Assembly (NCBI GenBank): GCA_027924645.1
Contig: BSBN01000845.1
Span: 2,294,001-2,358,000, forward strand
DNA length: 64,000 nt
Reading direction: 5' to 3'
DNA from: Cunninghamia lanceolata
Taxonomy: Eukaryota > Streptophyta > Pinopsida > Cupressales > Cupressaceae
A model generated the notes under the pieces. The model had not been told where the DNA came from. It was given only the letters and a program-made list of their open reading frames with translations, and did no database searches. The translations under genes were made by a program, and so were the position numbers. This document shows, one piece after another, positions 35,830 through 45,943 of this stretch; position 1 is the stretch's first letter; the number at the start of each line of letters is the position of its first letter.

Positions 35830-37059
35830 AATATCTTCATCAAATCATACATTCCTTTTGATATAAATTTCATTTGTTTTAGGATTATATAACCTATATC
35901 ATTTTGACTCCTCACTATATCCAACCATTATGCTCTTCTCACTTTCCCTTTCAAGCTTGTTCCTCTTTTCATCAGGAATGTGGGCATATGCATTACATCC
36001 AAACACTCTAAAATGAGATACTATAGGCTTTCTACCACTCCATGCCTCTTCTGGTGTTATGTTCAAAACTACCTTAGTAGGTGTTCTATTCAAAATGTAA
36101 AATGCAGTACAAATTGCTTCAGCCCAAAATTTTACTTCTATATTTCTAGAGTGAAGCATGCACCTAGCCATTTCTATTATAGGTCTATGTTTTCTTTCTG
36201 CAACTCCGTTTTGTTGGGGTGAGTAGGAGACTGTTGATTCCTTCTTTATACCATGTTTACAAAAATTTAAGAAAGCTTTGTTCATATATTCCATACCTCT
36301 ATCTATTCTTATTATCTTCAGAGATCTTCCACTTTGATTTTCAGCCAATGTCTTAAACTCTTTAAACTTATCAAACACTTCGTCCTTCTTTTTTAAAAAA
36401 TATACCCAAATTATTCTAGTATAGTCATCAATAAAGGTGAGGGCATACCTTGATCCTGCAAGTGATGGTGTTCTAAAAGGACCCATTACATCACTATGAA
36501 CCAAATGTAAAGGAGTTTTTGCTCTCCATGATTTACCTTGTGGGAAACTTTCCACATGTTGCTTTCCCATAGCACATCATTCACACACCTTGTGACTTGA
36601 TGGGATTTTTGGAAGCCCATGCACCATATATAGTTTCTCCATAAGCTTGAGGCTTTGATAATTGACATGTCCCATACGCTCATGCCATAACCTGCTCATA
36701 TCATTATATTTGGCAATAGCACACATATTCTCATTTACACATTTAGAAGTAAATTCTTGAAATTTATATAATTCATTCTCCATTTTACCAATTGCAGTCA
36801 GTTTGTAGTTATTACTCACATCCTTGATCAGACATTTGTCATTGTAAAATTCTATTTTATACCCCTGATTTACAATTTGAGATATAGAAAGAAGATTTGT
36901 CTTCAATTCTGGAACTAACTTCACATTTTTGAACACACCATTATCAACTTGAACATTTTCAGTTCCTTTAACTTCCAAAGCATTGTTATTCCCCAAATAT
37001 ATTTTCTCTAGATTGTTATCATTTCTTAGTGATGCAAATTGTTCCTTATTATAGCACAT
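35830..37059 (-). pseudogene. Element E: end of protease, integrase
   Basis: 36577-37059 carries the pre-integrase segment (NLLSISQIVNQGYKIEF) and the first half of the zinc site, LWHERMGHVNYQSLK. After a TGA at 36574-36576 the frame continues with CAMGKQHVESFP (second half of the HHCC site), LVHSDVMGPF (first catalytic Asp), FIDDYTRIIWVYFLK (second), YSPQQNGVAERKHRP (Glu region) and EEAWSGRKPIVSHFRVFGC. A stop after SEESK (35896-35898) and another near 35858 follow before the solo-LTR insertion. Integrase would join the cDNA to chromosomal DNA. Confidence 0.9.
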
Positions 37060-37616
37060 ATGTTGTGTGTAATACAGAGAGCATTACTTTTAGAATCATT
37101 TTTTTTTGTAAATTTATTTGTCTTCCTTTCTATATCTTTAATCCTCTTATAGCATTCATTTGCTTTATGACCCAACTTACCATAGTAATTACATTTCCAT
37201 TTGCTTTTATTATAATCCTTGGATGGAGTATACCTATTGTCATACTTCTAATTTTTCTCTCTTGAATGATTTTCTTGTGTATTTCTGTAATTCTATTTCC
37301 TTCTTATTATGAAAGCTTCATCATTAAATGACTCCTTTTCTTTGATTTAACATTTTTCTGCTTGCACCAATTTAGCACATAACTCTTCATATTTTATGTT
37401 CTTTAATTTATCAGTAGTATCTAGCTCTCTTATAAATGATTGATAAGATCCTCGGAGACTTTGTAAAACTATTTGCACAAAATCTTTTTCATCTATATCT
37501 TTTCCAAGAGAAGCAAGTTCATTTCTCTTTTCCTTTAATTTACTTAGATGAGGGACTAGCTCTTGTGAATTTGATAATTTCATGTTGTATAATTCTGTAG
37601 TGAGAGTTGGAATCCA
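37060..37616 (-). pseudogene. Element E: Gag C-terminal half with altered zinc knuckle
   Basis: 37347-37616 is the Gag middle (NSQELVPHLSKLKEKRNEL, IVLQSLRGSYQSF). After a stop the region near 37150-37210 reads CNYYGKLGHKANEC, a zinc knuckle in which the second Cys is Tyr (one G-to-A change). The upstream Gag half is at 40359-40661, on the other side of element F. Confidence 0.82.
37612..37616. repeat. Target-site duplication of element F, left copy (ATCCA)
   Basis: ATCCA directly before F's left LTR; repeated at 40354-40358 directly after the right LTR. Confidence 0.82.
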
Positions 37617-37794
37617 TGTTAGCATAACTATTACATTGTTTAGTAACTACATTTCATAGTTATATCAGTTATTATCTGCGGTTACACCTATTGTAGTTAC
37701 ACCTGTTTATAACTGATAGCTACTGATATATATTCCATTGATGTATTCACCAATATCATCAAATATAGCTTCTCTTTCTTCTACCTAACCATTA
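37617..37794 (+). repeat. 5' LTR of element F
   Basis: 178 bp, TGTTAGCATAACTATTACAT to CTAACCATTA. It lacks a 10-bp unit present in the right copy. Confidence 0.88.
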
Positions 37795-37798
37795 CAAG

Positions 37799-40165
37799 CA
37801 AGTTGTCAAAGAAGCCGGCCAGTCTCTTCTTGTCCTCTGCTCAGATCGAGGGGGGGAATTCACCTCCAAGGAGTTCATGGCATACCTGAAGCATCATGGC
37901 ATCAAGCAACACCTAACTGCTCCCTATACACCCCAACAGAATGGAGTTGCAGAACGTCGCAATCGAACTATCATGGAGTTGGCTCGATGCATGCTCTCCA
38001 TAGCCAAGTTGGAGGAAAGATTTTGGGCAGAAGCAGTACGGACAGCTGTATACCTCATCAATAGGGCACCAATGAAGATCCTACAACACAAGACACCGGA
38101 AGAGGTATGGACTAGACAAAAGCCTTCAATTTCTCATCTAAGGGTGTTTGGTTGCACTGCATACATGCATGTCCCTGCCAATAGGAGAAAGAAGACTGAT
38201 CTTAAGACACTTCAGTGTATATTGTTGGGATATAATATTACATCAAAAGCTTATCGTCTCATAGATCCTGAGACAATGAAGATACATGAGAGTCGAGATG
38301 TGGTATGTGATGAATCGTCATTTGATTCCTTATCACAGAAAGAAGAGCAACAGCCTCCTACTTCTCATAAATTGCTCTCGCAATCAGATGATGAGCATAT
38401 GGAAGATTCTCACAGAGACAGTGAACTACAAGGAGAGTTGTATGTTGATTTGGGCCCTCTAGAAAATGTTGCACACCAGCAGCAGCACAATCAACCTCCA
38501 AAATGGGTCCAAAGTACAATCAGGGACTCTAACCTGCACACTCTTCTAGACACTTCGTCAGGAGTCAGAACTAGGAGTTAGACAAGAAATGAACTGAATC
38601 TTGCGCTCATGAGTACTGTTGTTGATAGCACTGAACCTGACACAGTTCGAGAGGCCTTAAGCCAACCTCAGTGGAAGAAGGCTATGGATGCAAAGTATGA
38701 TTCTCTAATGCAAAATCATACTTGGGAACTTGTCGATCTGCCTGAAGGGAAGAAACCCATTGGCTGCAAATGGATCTTCAAAACAAAGGACAAGGAAGAT
38801 GGATCTATCGACAAGTACAAAGCACGACTTGTAGCAAAGGGATATGCTCAACAGGAAGGCATTGATTATGAAGAGACGTTTGCACCCACTGCGAAGATCA
38901 AAACTATCAGAATGGTCTGTGCATTGGCAGCACAGAAGGGATGGAAGCTTCAGCAAATGGATGTCAAGAGTGCTTTCTTAAATGGTGATCTCAAAGAAGT
39001 GTACATGACCCAGCCAACAGGGTTTGTTGATGAACATCATCCACACAAGGTATGTCGTCTTATCAAATCTCTTTATGGCCTTAAGCAAGCTCCTAGGGCA
39101 TGGTACATCAAGATTGATGGTCACCTATTGCAGCATGGATTCACTCGTAGCCCCTTAGATCCTAATTTGTATATTAAGAAGGTAGGCATAGAGATTGTCA
39201 TTCTAGTTTTGTATGTTGATGATCTTATTCTCACTGGCAGCTCAGATAGTCTCGTTGATGATGTAAAGAATGATCTCAAGAACTCCTTCGACATGACAGA
39301 TTTGGGGCTACTTCATTATTGTCTTGGCTTGGAGATATGGCAGAAGAAGAACCACATATTCATCTCCCAAATGAAATATGCCAAGACACTCCTGGAAAAA
39401 TATGGAATGGTCAATTGTAAGCCAATTTCCACTCCAATGGAGAAAGGTTTGCAACTATCCCATTTCCAGGATTCACCTCAAGTAGATGTCACTCTCTATA
39501 GGCAGCTAGTTGGGAGTCTTATCTACTTGATCTACACCAGACCAGACTTGTGTTTTTCTGTAAGCTATCTCGTTAGATTCATGCAAGAGCCAAAGAAGTG
39601 TCATTAGGTTGCAGCAAAGCATGTGTTGAGATATATCCGAGGCACAGTTGATTATGGTCTGGAGTATAAGAAGAACAGCCAGTTCTTCTTACAGGGATAT
39701 ATAGACTCGGATTATGCAGGATCTATAGATGACAGGAAATCCACCTCAGGGTATGTTTTTCATCTTGGATCTGGGCCAATTTTGTGGGTTAGTAAGAAGC
39801 AAACTGTTGTTGCTCTTTCATCCAATGAGGCTGAATATCGCGCCGCACGAGGAGCTGTGTGCAAAGTGATTTGGTTACGTCACATTCTGGCAGATATGGA
39901 CATTCCTGAAGACAAGTCACGAGTTCTTCATTGCAACAATCAGGGTGTGTTAAAACTTGTGAAGAATCCAGTTTTCCATGAGCGCACTAAGCATATTGAG
40001 GTCGAATGTCATTACATTCGGGATCAAGTTCTGAACCACCACATCCAGCTCCAGTACTGCCCTACAGACTCTCCAATTGCAGATATGTTCACCAAATCTC
40101 TTGGTAGGATAAAATTTGAACTGTTTAGGGGGTACATTTGTAAAAACAATGTAATAAGGGGGGAA
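37799..40165 (+). pseudogene. Element F: integrase (partial), reverse transcriptase, RNase H
   Basis: Begins inside integrase (VLCSDRGGEFTSKEF, second catalytic Asp; APYTPQQNGVAERRNRT with the Glu region), continues to LRVFGCTAYMHV and the acidic linker, and ends at a TAG at 38579-38581. RT follows at 38609-39607: [66 protein letters not shown] (catalytic pair near 39210-39225). A TAG at 39605-39607 stands where Trp is expected, then RNase H at 39623-40171: GYIDSDYAGSIDDRKSTSG, ALSSNEAEYRAA, HCNNQGVLKLVKN, IADMFTKSLG. A few point changes would explain all breaks, so F is younger than its host E. Confidence 0.9.
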
Positions 40166-40353
40166 TGTTAGCGTAACTATTACATTGTTTAGTAACTACA
40201 TTTCGTAGTTATATCAGTTATTATCTGCGATTACACCTATTGCAGTTACACGCAGTTACACCTGTTTATAACTGATAGCTACTAATATATATTCCATTGA
40301 TGTATTCGCCAATATCATCGAATATAGCTTCTCTTTCTTCTGCCTAACCATTA
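40166..40353 (+). repeat. 3' LTR of element F
   Basis: 188 bp, matching 37617-37794 with a few substitutions plus an extra 10-bp tandem unit (GCAGTTACAC duplicated near 40240-40260). Confidence 0.88.
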
Positions 40354-40358
40354 ATCCA

Positions 40359-40661
40359 TACATCACCTGAATTTTCATATGTAGTTTTCAAAATATCCCA
40401 CACTTTGACTCCACTTCTCTCATTGCAAACTTCTAGAAAAACTTCTTCTGAAAGTGTAAGCTTGATCAGTGATGCCGCCCTTTTATCTCTTTTATCCCAA
40501 TCTTCTTGATCTTTTCCTCTATTTGCTGATCTTTTTTCACTACCATTAACAATTTCAAAGCAATTTTGAAGCGTTAGAAAAATTTCCATATGAGACACCC
40601 AATTATAATAATTTTTTCCATTTAATTTAATTGTAGGTAAAGGAATATCAATTGAATCCAT
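40359..40661 (-). pseudogene. Element E: Gag N-terminal half
   Basis: ATG at 40661, MDSIDIPLPTIKLNGKNYYN, a typical Copia Gag start (the LxGxNYxxW motif), then MEIFLTLQNCFEIV and the KVWDILKTTYENS helix. It is cut by element F at 40358 and continues at 37616. The 213 bp between this ATG and the primer-binding site are the leader. Confidence 0.88.
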
Positions 40662-40860
40662 TATATCAAATTCCCTCTTTTTGAGATGAAAATTAAAATC
40701 AGAAATCTCTCACCAATTTTTACTGATTTGATTCTTTTTTTTGCTGCAATATTTTTGTTTCTTCACCACAAAACAATGGTGATCAACCTCCAATCACACA
40801 ACCTGCATAATTTACAGCCAACACTACAAAAGCCACAAACTACAGCCCTAAGATTTGAGA

Positions 40861-40874
40861 GGGCTCTGATACCA
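40861..40874 (-). promoter_or_regulatory. Primer-binding site of element E
   Basis: Minus-strand TGGTATCAGAGCCC directly adjoining the 5' LTR, complementary to initiator Met tRNA. Confidence 0.92.
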
Positions 40875-41148
40875 TATTGAAAAAAAAAATAGAGTATTTG
40901 AAATAAAATAAAACAGAGTGCAGCAAATAAAAATATTATTGAACAGTAAATTGCACAGAAAATAGATGATTTCTTAATTGATTACAATGGCAGCCTTGCT
41001 GCTATATTTATAGCATTCATGGAAATCTCTAGAATATCTTAGAATGACTAAGAGAAGTATTGAAAAAGGAAAAATCTAGAGGTTTCTATTTAGAGATGGA
41101 AGTTTCCATAATCTGGAACATTCCATAAAATAAACATTATCTCCAACA
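40875..41148 (-). repeat. 5' LTR of element E
   Basis: 274 bp, matching 33317-33589; ends TGTTGGAG and TTTCAATA on the minus strand. It is followed by GAAAA (41149-41153) and LRR-coding sequence. Confidence 0.92.
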
Positions 41149-41153
41149 GAAAA

Positions 41154-42105
41154 CATGGAGTTTCAGGCATCCTAATTCGGAAGGAATGCTTCCAGACAAG
41201 TCATTGTTGCTAAGATCCAAACTGGATAAGCTCCTCAGCTGGTCAATGTTGGCCAGAATTTGTGCAGACAAATAGTTGTTATAGAGAAACAGTTCTCTCA
41301 AATTCGAGAGAGCCATTAAACTGGTGAGAATATCGCCCAAGAGATAATTCTGTGACATATCCAACCACTCGAGTTGCGTTAAATTGCCGAAGAAAGTTGG
41401 GACTTCACCTACAAGATTACAGTTATATAGCGATAATTGCTGCAGTTGCTTTAAACTACCAAGCTCTCTGGGCACAGCACCAGGACGCAGATGATTATTG
41501 CCAATCGTGAAGTTCATGAGAGACTTCAAATTCCTGACAAAATTAGGGAATGTTCCATTCAAACAATTTTCGTGGAAGATGAGAGCTTCGAGCATTGGCA
41601 GAATTCCGAAGGATGGAGGAATGTAGCCACTAAAAACATTAAATGCCAAGTTCAACTCGCTTAATTCAGACATACGGCTGGGCAGTGTTCTAGCGAAGTG
41701 GTTGTGTGACAAATCTAGCTTCCGCAAATGCGTGCAATGCAAGAGGCCATGGGGAAAGGGCACGCTAAAAGCATTGTTTTGGAGAGTCAACACAGTGAGA
41801 TTAGGAAGGCTACATATAGTAGAAGTCAAGTTGCCAAAAATTGAAGCACCCGTGAGATCCATAGTAGTAATGGTGTTAAATGTATTACAAGAGATTCCTT
41901 TCCAAGCACATGGATTTTGGTGCAACTCATTCCAGTCGCTCAAAGCATTATGCAAATCCCTCCAATCCTCCTCTTTTACTTTAAGCAGAATTACGCCGTC
42001 TTGCGAAAGGGATGTGTAGTGGAGAAGCAAAAGTAAAAAGGTGAGAATGCAGCAAAAGAAAGCGAGAACGGGGCTGGGCATTATTTCTTCCATATATTTT
42101 AGCAA
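41154..42105 (-). pseudogene. LRR receptor kinase pseudogene, 5' part (signal peptide and LRRs)
   Basis: ATG at 42105 (MLKYMEEIMPSP; an inner ATG at 42090 is possible). A hydrophobic signal peptide follows (VLAFFCCILTFLLLLLHY), then the N-terminal LRR cap with paired cysteines, NPCAWKGISC, and about nine plant-type LRRs with recognisable LxxLxLxxN cores (LTVLTLQNNAF, LRKLDLSHNHF, LEWLDMSQNYL, LRELFLYNNYL, LSSLDLSNNDLSGSIPSEL). The frame is open for more than 310 codons up to element E. Its natural continuation is at 33311. Typical HSL1-type receptors have about 20 LRRs, so roughly half the repeats are missing as well. This half is the extracellular ligand-binding part and is much better preserved than the kinase half. 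Confidence 0.9.
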
Positions 42106-42150
42106 AAGAAAAAGCTCTGTTTTGTTCAGATTTAAGTCTCGTCAATCTCT

Positions 42151-42162
42151 CTATTTATATAG
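42151..42162 (-). promoter_or_regulatory. TATA box of the LRR-kinase gene
   Basis: Minus-strand CTATATAAATAG, 46 bases upstream of the ATG at 42105. Transcription would start near 42120-42130 and leave a short 5' leader. No gene competes for it on this strand. Confidence 0.65.
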
Positions 42163-43649
42163 GTTCATCCCCCCTAAGAATGGTAAATATTTATTTTGTC
42201 GTTGTCTATCGAAATAGCCTCTTCAAAGAGAGAGTAAATGACCCGCTCTAATTTAACGTGAAGTCTCTCATGTCAACGTCAAAGTACTCTGTCAACTTAA
42301 CGTATTTGAAGCTTCGAATTGCTATTAAAATAATTAGAATTTTACGGTCACCCCTGCCTATCATATGAAAATTTTCAAACTTCTAAGACTTAGAATTTGA
42401 CTTTCATCGTGTTGTCATATGAAAAATATATGCTAGTTTAGTTATTTAATTATTAGTGTTTTAACAAAATAGTATTTTAACTGAATGTCCTTGTTTTAAC
42501 CCTCAAGAGAAAAAGTTGGATGAAAAAATATTACAAAACAGAGATTTTTCTTTTGCTAAAAATATATGGCAGCGATAATGGCATAATTCTCGCCTTTTTA
42601 CTTTTGCCTCTTGCCAACATTGACCGAGGAGATTAGTATAGTTTGCAAACCTTTTCACTGCCCTCAATGCACTAAGTCTACTAGTATTCAAGCTGTCTGA
42701 TGCCTCCTTATGCACCTCTACTCTTAATTTTTTCTTGCCCTTCTTGTTCCATTTTGTATGCTAGATGCTCTTCTCGATGCCATCTTGATTCCATGCCACA
42801 ACAATAGTAAGTAAGAATTAGGTGGCAGTATGTGGATAACCCATTGCTTGACATTCCATGGGTTTAATAATACTCAAATGCCACTTATAATAATGAAGTA
42901 TACTCAAATGCCACTTATAATAATGAAGTGCAATCATGATGTACTATGTTGGTGGTGGCATTACACATTAGTGTTAATGGTCAATTATTACCATGTGTAC
43001 AACAATGTTATTTTACAAATGTTGAGTAGTCTTATTTCGATTACCTTGTGGCGGGATGATCAGTGCCAAGCTAACCTTTTACCAAGCAAGCCAAACCAAT
43101 AACTATGATGTCTATATTTTCCTCTTGAAAAATATTATTTAATTTATTTAGTTCACCTAAACATCAACAAGCATATGCAAACAAAACTAAATAAAATAAA
43201 TCCTTGTCCTTTCATAACATGACGAATAGATTTTATATTTCTTCTATAAGGTTAAGATAGTTGTCATAAGTTTTCCAAGCCTTATCATGAACTCTCCTCT
43301 AGATAACCATCTCTCCTCTAGATAACCATCTAACTATGTGGACCTATAGAACATCTAAAAGACCAATTTACATAATTTTAAGCAAATCATTAAGCTCATT
43401 ATTTCTTTTTGGTGAATTTGGACGTATAAATGCAGTTTATTTGTTATTGTCAAGCAATGTTTTAGAAGCATCTATTTTTTTATTGAAAAAGGTGACGGAG
43501 CAACCCATACTATATATTGAAATATAAACGTAATTACAGAAAAGGCTAGGAATGTATCATCTGGCATCAGAAAATATATAAGAGTTTAACCGTATAAACA
43601 GGGAGAAAATAGGAAGACATAACATAACAAGCAATAAACTACTCAGAAT
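42163..43649. other. Intergenic DNA with small tandem duplications
   Basis: No supported gene. A 28-bp unit starting TACTCAAATGCCACTTATAA is repeated exactly at 42871-42898 and 42901-42928 (period 30). A second short duplication (CTCTCCTCTAGATAACCAT) lies at about 43294-43331. Confidence 0.7.
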
Positions 43650-44303
43650 TTAAATCATGATGCTCTTCAGGCGGTGGCATGGTAATGGGAGGGCATGAGC
43701 TGGAGTGCTTGGAGCTCGAGAGGGGCCTGGAGCCCGATCTGGAACATGCACCCTAACAAATCTAATGCCACTGAACACCTCCTTAGCCCTATTAGCCACT
43801 CTAATAGACAATTGAACCTTGTGAGCATTCAGATGGCGATTGAACTTGTTGTAGCAGTCCAGCCTAAAACCTCTCTACACTCTCGTGTATACACACGCTA
43901 CATGGTGCGACATCTGCAGTAGAATCCTATTGAAAATACCACCAATGCAGGCCTCGCCCTCCTGAAAATCATATACTGCCAGCGCTACTCTCCACTTTTC
44001 TGCACTAATAAAATCATTCTTGATGAAGGCACAACCGATAGTGAAGGAATATTCTTGATCTTGAGTAAGATCAAAGATATTGGAGACGAAAGTTGCAGCA
44101 ATCTTCGAGCCTTTAGTCTGCCTCTCCCCTGGTTGGAAGAGATAGTACCCGAGCATGCAACAAATAGAGAATTCCATGCTATCACAATCCACCTCAAATA
44201 TTTGCCTGAGAAACAGTGTTTTAAGGCGCCCTAGTATGTAAGTTCGTCTTCCACCGCTGGGAGGAATATTTGTTGGTTGGGAATCCACAACGCCATCACT
44301 AGA
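43650..44303 (-). pseudogene. Unrecognised gene or exon, one internal stop
   Basis: On the minus strand a strong 3' splice site (TTTTTTACTTTGCAG, ending at 44304) is followed by a 218-codon frame with only one interruption, a TAG at 43875-43877, and a final TAA at 43650-43652. The first part is well composed coding-like sequence with several Cys (IFEVDCDSMEFSICCMLGYY, KWRVALAVYDFQEGEACIGG). The second part is basic and then proline-rich (NAHKVQLSIRVANRAKEVF, VPDRAPGPSRAPSTPAHALP). Just upstream of the splice site is a hydrophobic stretch with an ATG in another frame, so either an upstream exon exists or the signal peptide has suffered a frameshift. I do not recognise a family. Base composition is richer in GC than the surroundings, as in real exons. 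Confidence 0.45.
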
Positions 44304-44690
44304 GCTGCAAAGTAAAAAATAGAAAACAAGAAGTAGAGAAAGATAGAAGTGATGAACGCCATGCCGCTCATTTCCAAATATATCACTTGTCAGAATTAAA
44401 GATTGTCATTGATCCTTATGGCACTGAGGACAAAGGACTTATGTGACATGATCTTAATGCCTACTATAAATTATTTATCCCTTGCCATTAAAACTCACAA
44501 ATATGTCTCATCCTTAATAAATACACGTTTGCTTGATATCCGGATCCAAGCCTCCATGGAGTCATTGCCACATGTGGGAGGGTGACATAGACGCTGTAGG
44601 TGAGTACTGAAGAAGTAAAACATTGTTGTATATGTCTACCTAATATCTTAATAAATATCGGCAGCTACAAGCACCATCCTTCCCGGCAAC

Positions 44691-44820
44691 GTCTATCCAA
44701 CCCTCTAGATGCACATTTGATCGTATTTATTAATAAATTGAAATTCACAATACTGTTGTATTCTGAATTTCAATTAATTAATAAATATGGTCAAATGTGC
44801 ATCCAGAGGGTTTGATAAAC
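44691..44820. repeat. Long hairpin: 58-bp arms, 14-16 nt loop
   Basis: The left arm (44691-44748, containing GATGCACATTTGA) is repeated in inverse orientation at 44763-44820 with about six mismatches, leaving a short loop around CAATACTGTTGTATTC. The hairpin is flanked by a direct repeat, ATCCTTCCC(G/T)GCAAC, at 44676-44690 and 44827-44841. The folded RNA of either strand would be a near-continuous duplex. Confidence 0.85.
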
Positions 44821-45753
44821 AATTCGATCCTTCCCTGCAACCCGAATTTAACGTTGCCAAATAATCGATAGATATTAATCATAAGTGTGATGAAGGAGAT
44901 CCTGAGAGATATGCCATTAATGGCCTAGTTTAAACCTGCAAGAACATCAGATCGTTCATCCAACTGCTCGTCATTGAGGGAAGCTTCATCATACTAAAAT
45001 GTGCCTGTAACCCATCATAACTAAAAATCAAACCATCAACCAATCCCAGACCCAAGAAAGGATCCTTTCTAACCGTAAAACTCATTAATACAGGCTAACT
45101 TGCAAACGTCTATCCTTTGTTAACCATGAATATAATGGACCCATTGATATGACTTCAAAATGGACGTTGAAAAAACCACTCTTGTGACTCAGGAATGCCA
45201 AAAATCCCCAGCTAGCCCCCGACTATCTAATCTGGTTGTTGTTAATAACTCATGATCAACTATTCAATGCATTGAACTAAGATTTCAAATGTTCTATCAT
45301 TGTAGAAGCTCTATTTGTTGAGACAATTGTTAATTTTTTAACAAAATATCTCTATCATTTATCAATTGATTGATCATATCTAGTTTCCCCTTTCCATCTA
45401 AAACATTCATTATTTTCATAAAATGATAAATACGTGCTCCATGACCCTTTGAAGATGAATATGTTGCATAAACATCAAGGTTTTCATATAAACATTGATC
45501 ATTAACCATTACTGAGAAAAAAAAAAAATTCAACATTTCTTCATTCTAAATTTGTTTCAAAAAAAAAAAAATTTCATTTGTACCCTTACTATTTGTGTAT
45601 GCAAAGTAGTCTTGATACTTTGGCTTATTAGAAATTTTTGTATACATGAGAAATTTATATATTTTCTCATACCTAGCTAAAGATAAATCCTCTTAACAAC
45701 CGATATTAGTTATTTTTATTGTAGTAACTATTGTTTCCTCATTAATATCTTCA

Positions 45754-45943
45754 ATCAAGCTAAAATATGATCTATAATATATTTTATCTTTCTCTTGCTT
45801 TAATCCATTTTCTTAAGTATCGTTATGCATCATAGTTTCTCATGAGTGATCAAGCTAAAATATGATCTATAATATATTTTATCTTTCTCTTGCATTAATC
45901 CATTTTCTTAAGTATCGTTATGCATCATAGTTTCTCATGAGTG
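45754..45943. repeat. Tandem duplication of a 95-bp unit
   Basis: 45754-45848 is repeated at 45849-45943 with one visible difference (GCTTTAATCC against GCATTAATCC). The unit starts ATCAAGCTAAAATATGATC. It looks recent. No gene covers it. Confidence 0.92.

Larger units (their letters stand above)
37617..40353 (+). mobile_element. Copia retrotransposon F, internally deleted, nested in element E
   Basis: 2737 bp on the plus strand with short LTRs (178 and 188 bp, ends TGTTAGC...ACCATTA) and ATCCA target duplications. The left LTR is followed within about 40 bases by integrase sequence, so primer-binding site, Gag, protease and the N-terminal part of integrase are missing. A polypurine tract AAGGGGGGAA precedes the right LTR. 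Without a primer-binding site it could not have copied itself in this form, so either the deletion followed insertion or the shortened RNA used another priming route. Confidence 0.88.
33317..41148 (-). mobile_element. Copia retrotransposon E inserted in the LRR-kinase gene (carries F and a solo LTR)
   Basis: 7832 bp between GAAAA duplications. It has short LTRs of 273 and 274 bp with TG...TA ends, a perfect primer-binding site next to the right LTR, and a C7 tract (polypurine on the minus strand) next to the left LTR. Without the nested F and the solo LTR the element would be about 4.7 kb, normal for a small Copia. All Copia domains are present in the order Gag, protease, integrase, RT, RNase H, each damaged by stops. 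Its RT wording (LYVDDLIITRDH) sets it apart from the Sirevirus-like A-D. Confidence 0.92.

Noticed and set aside
42870..43331. Short tandem duplications as possible satellite
   Set aside because: Only two units each, so ordinary slippage is enough to explain them.
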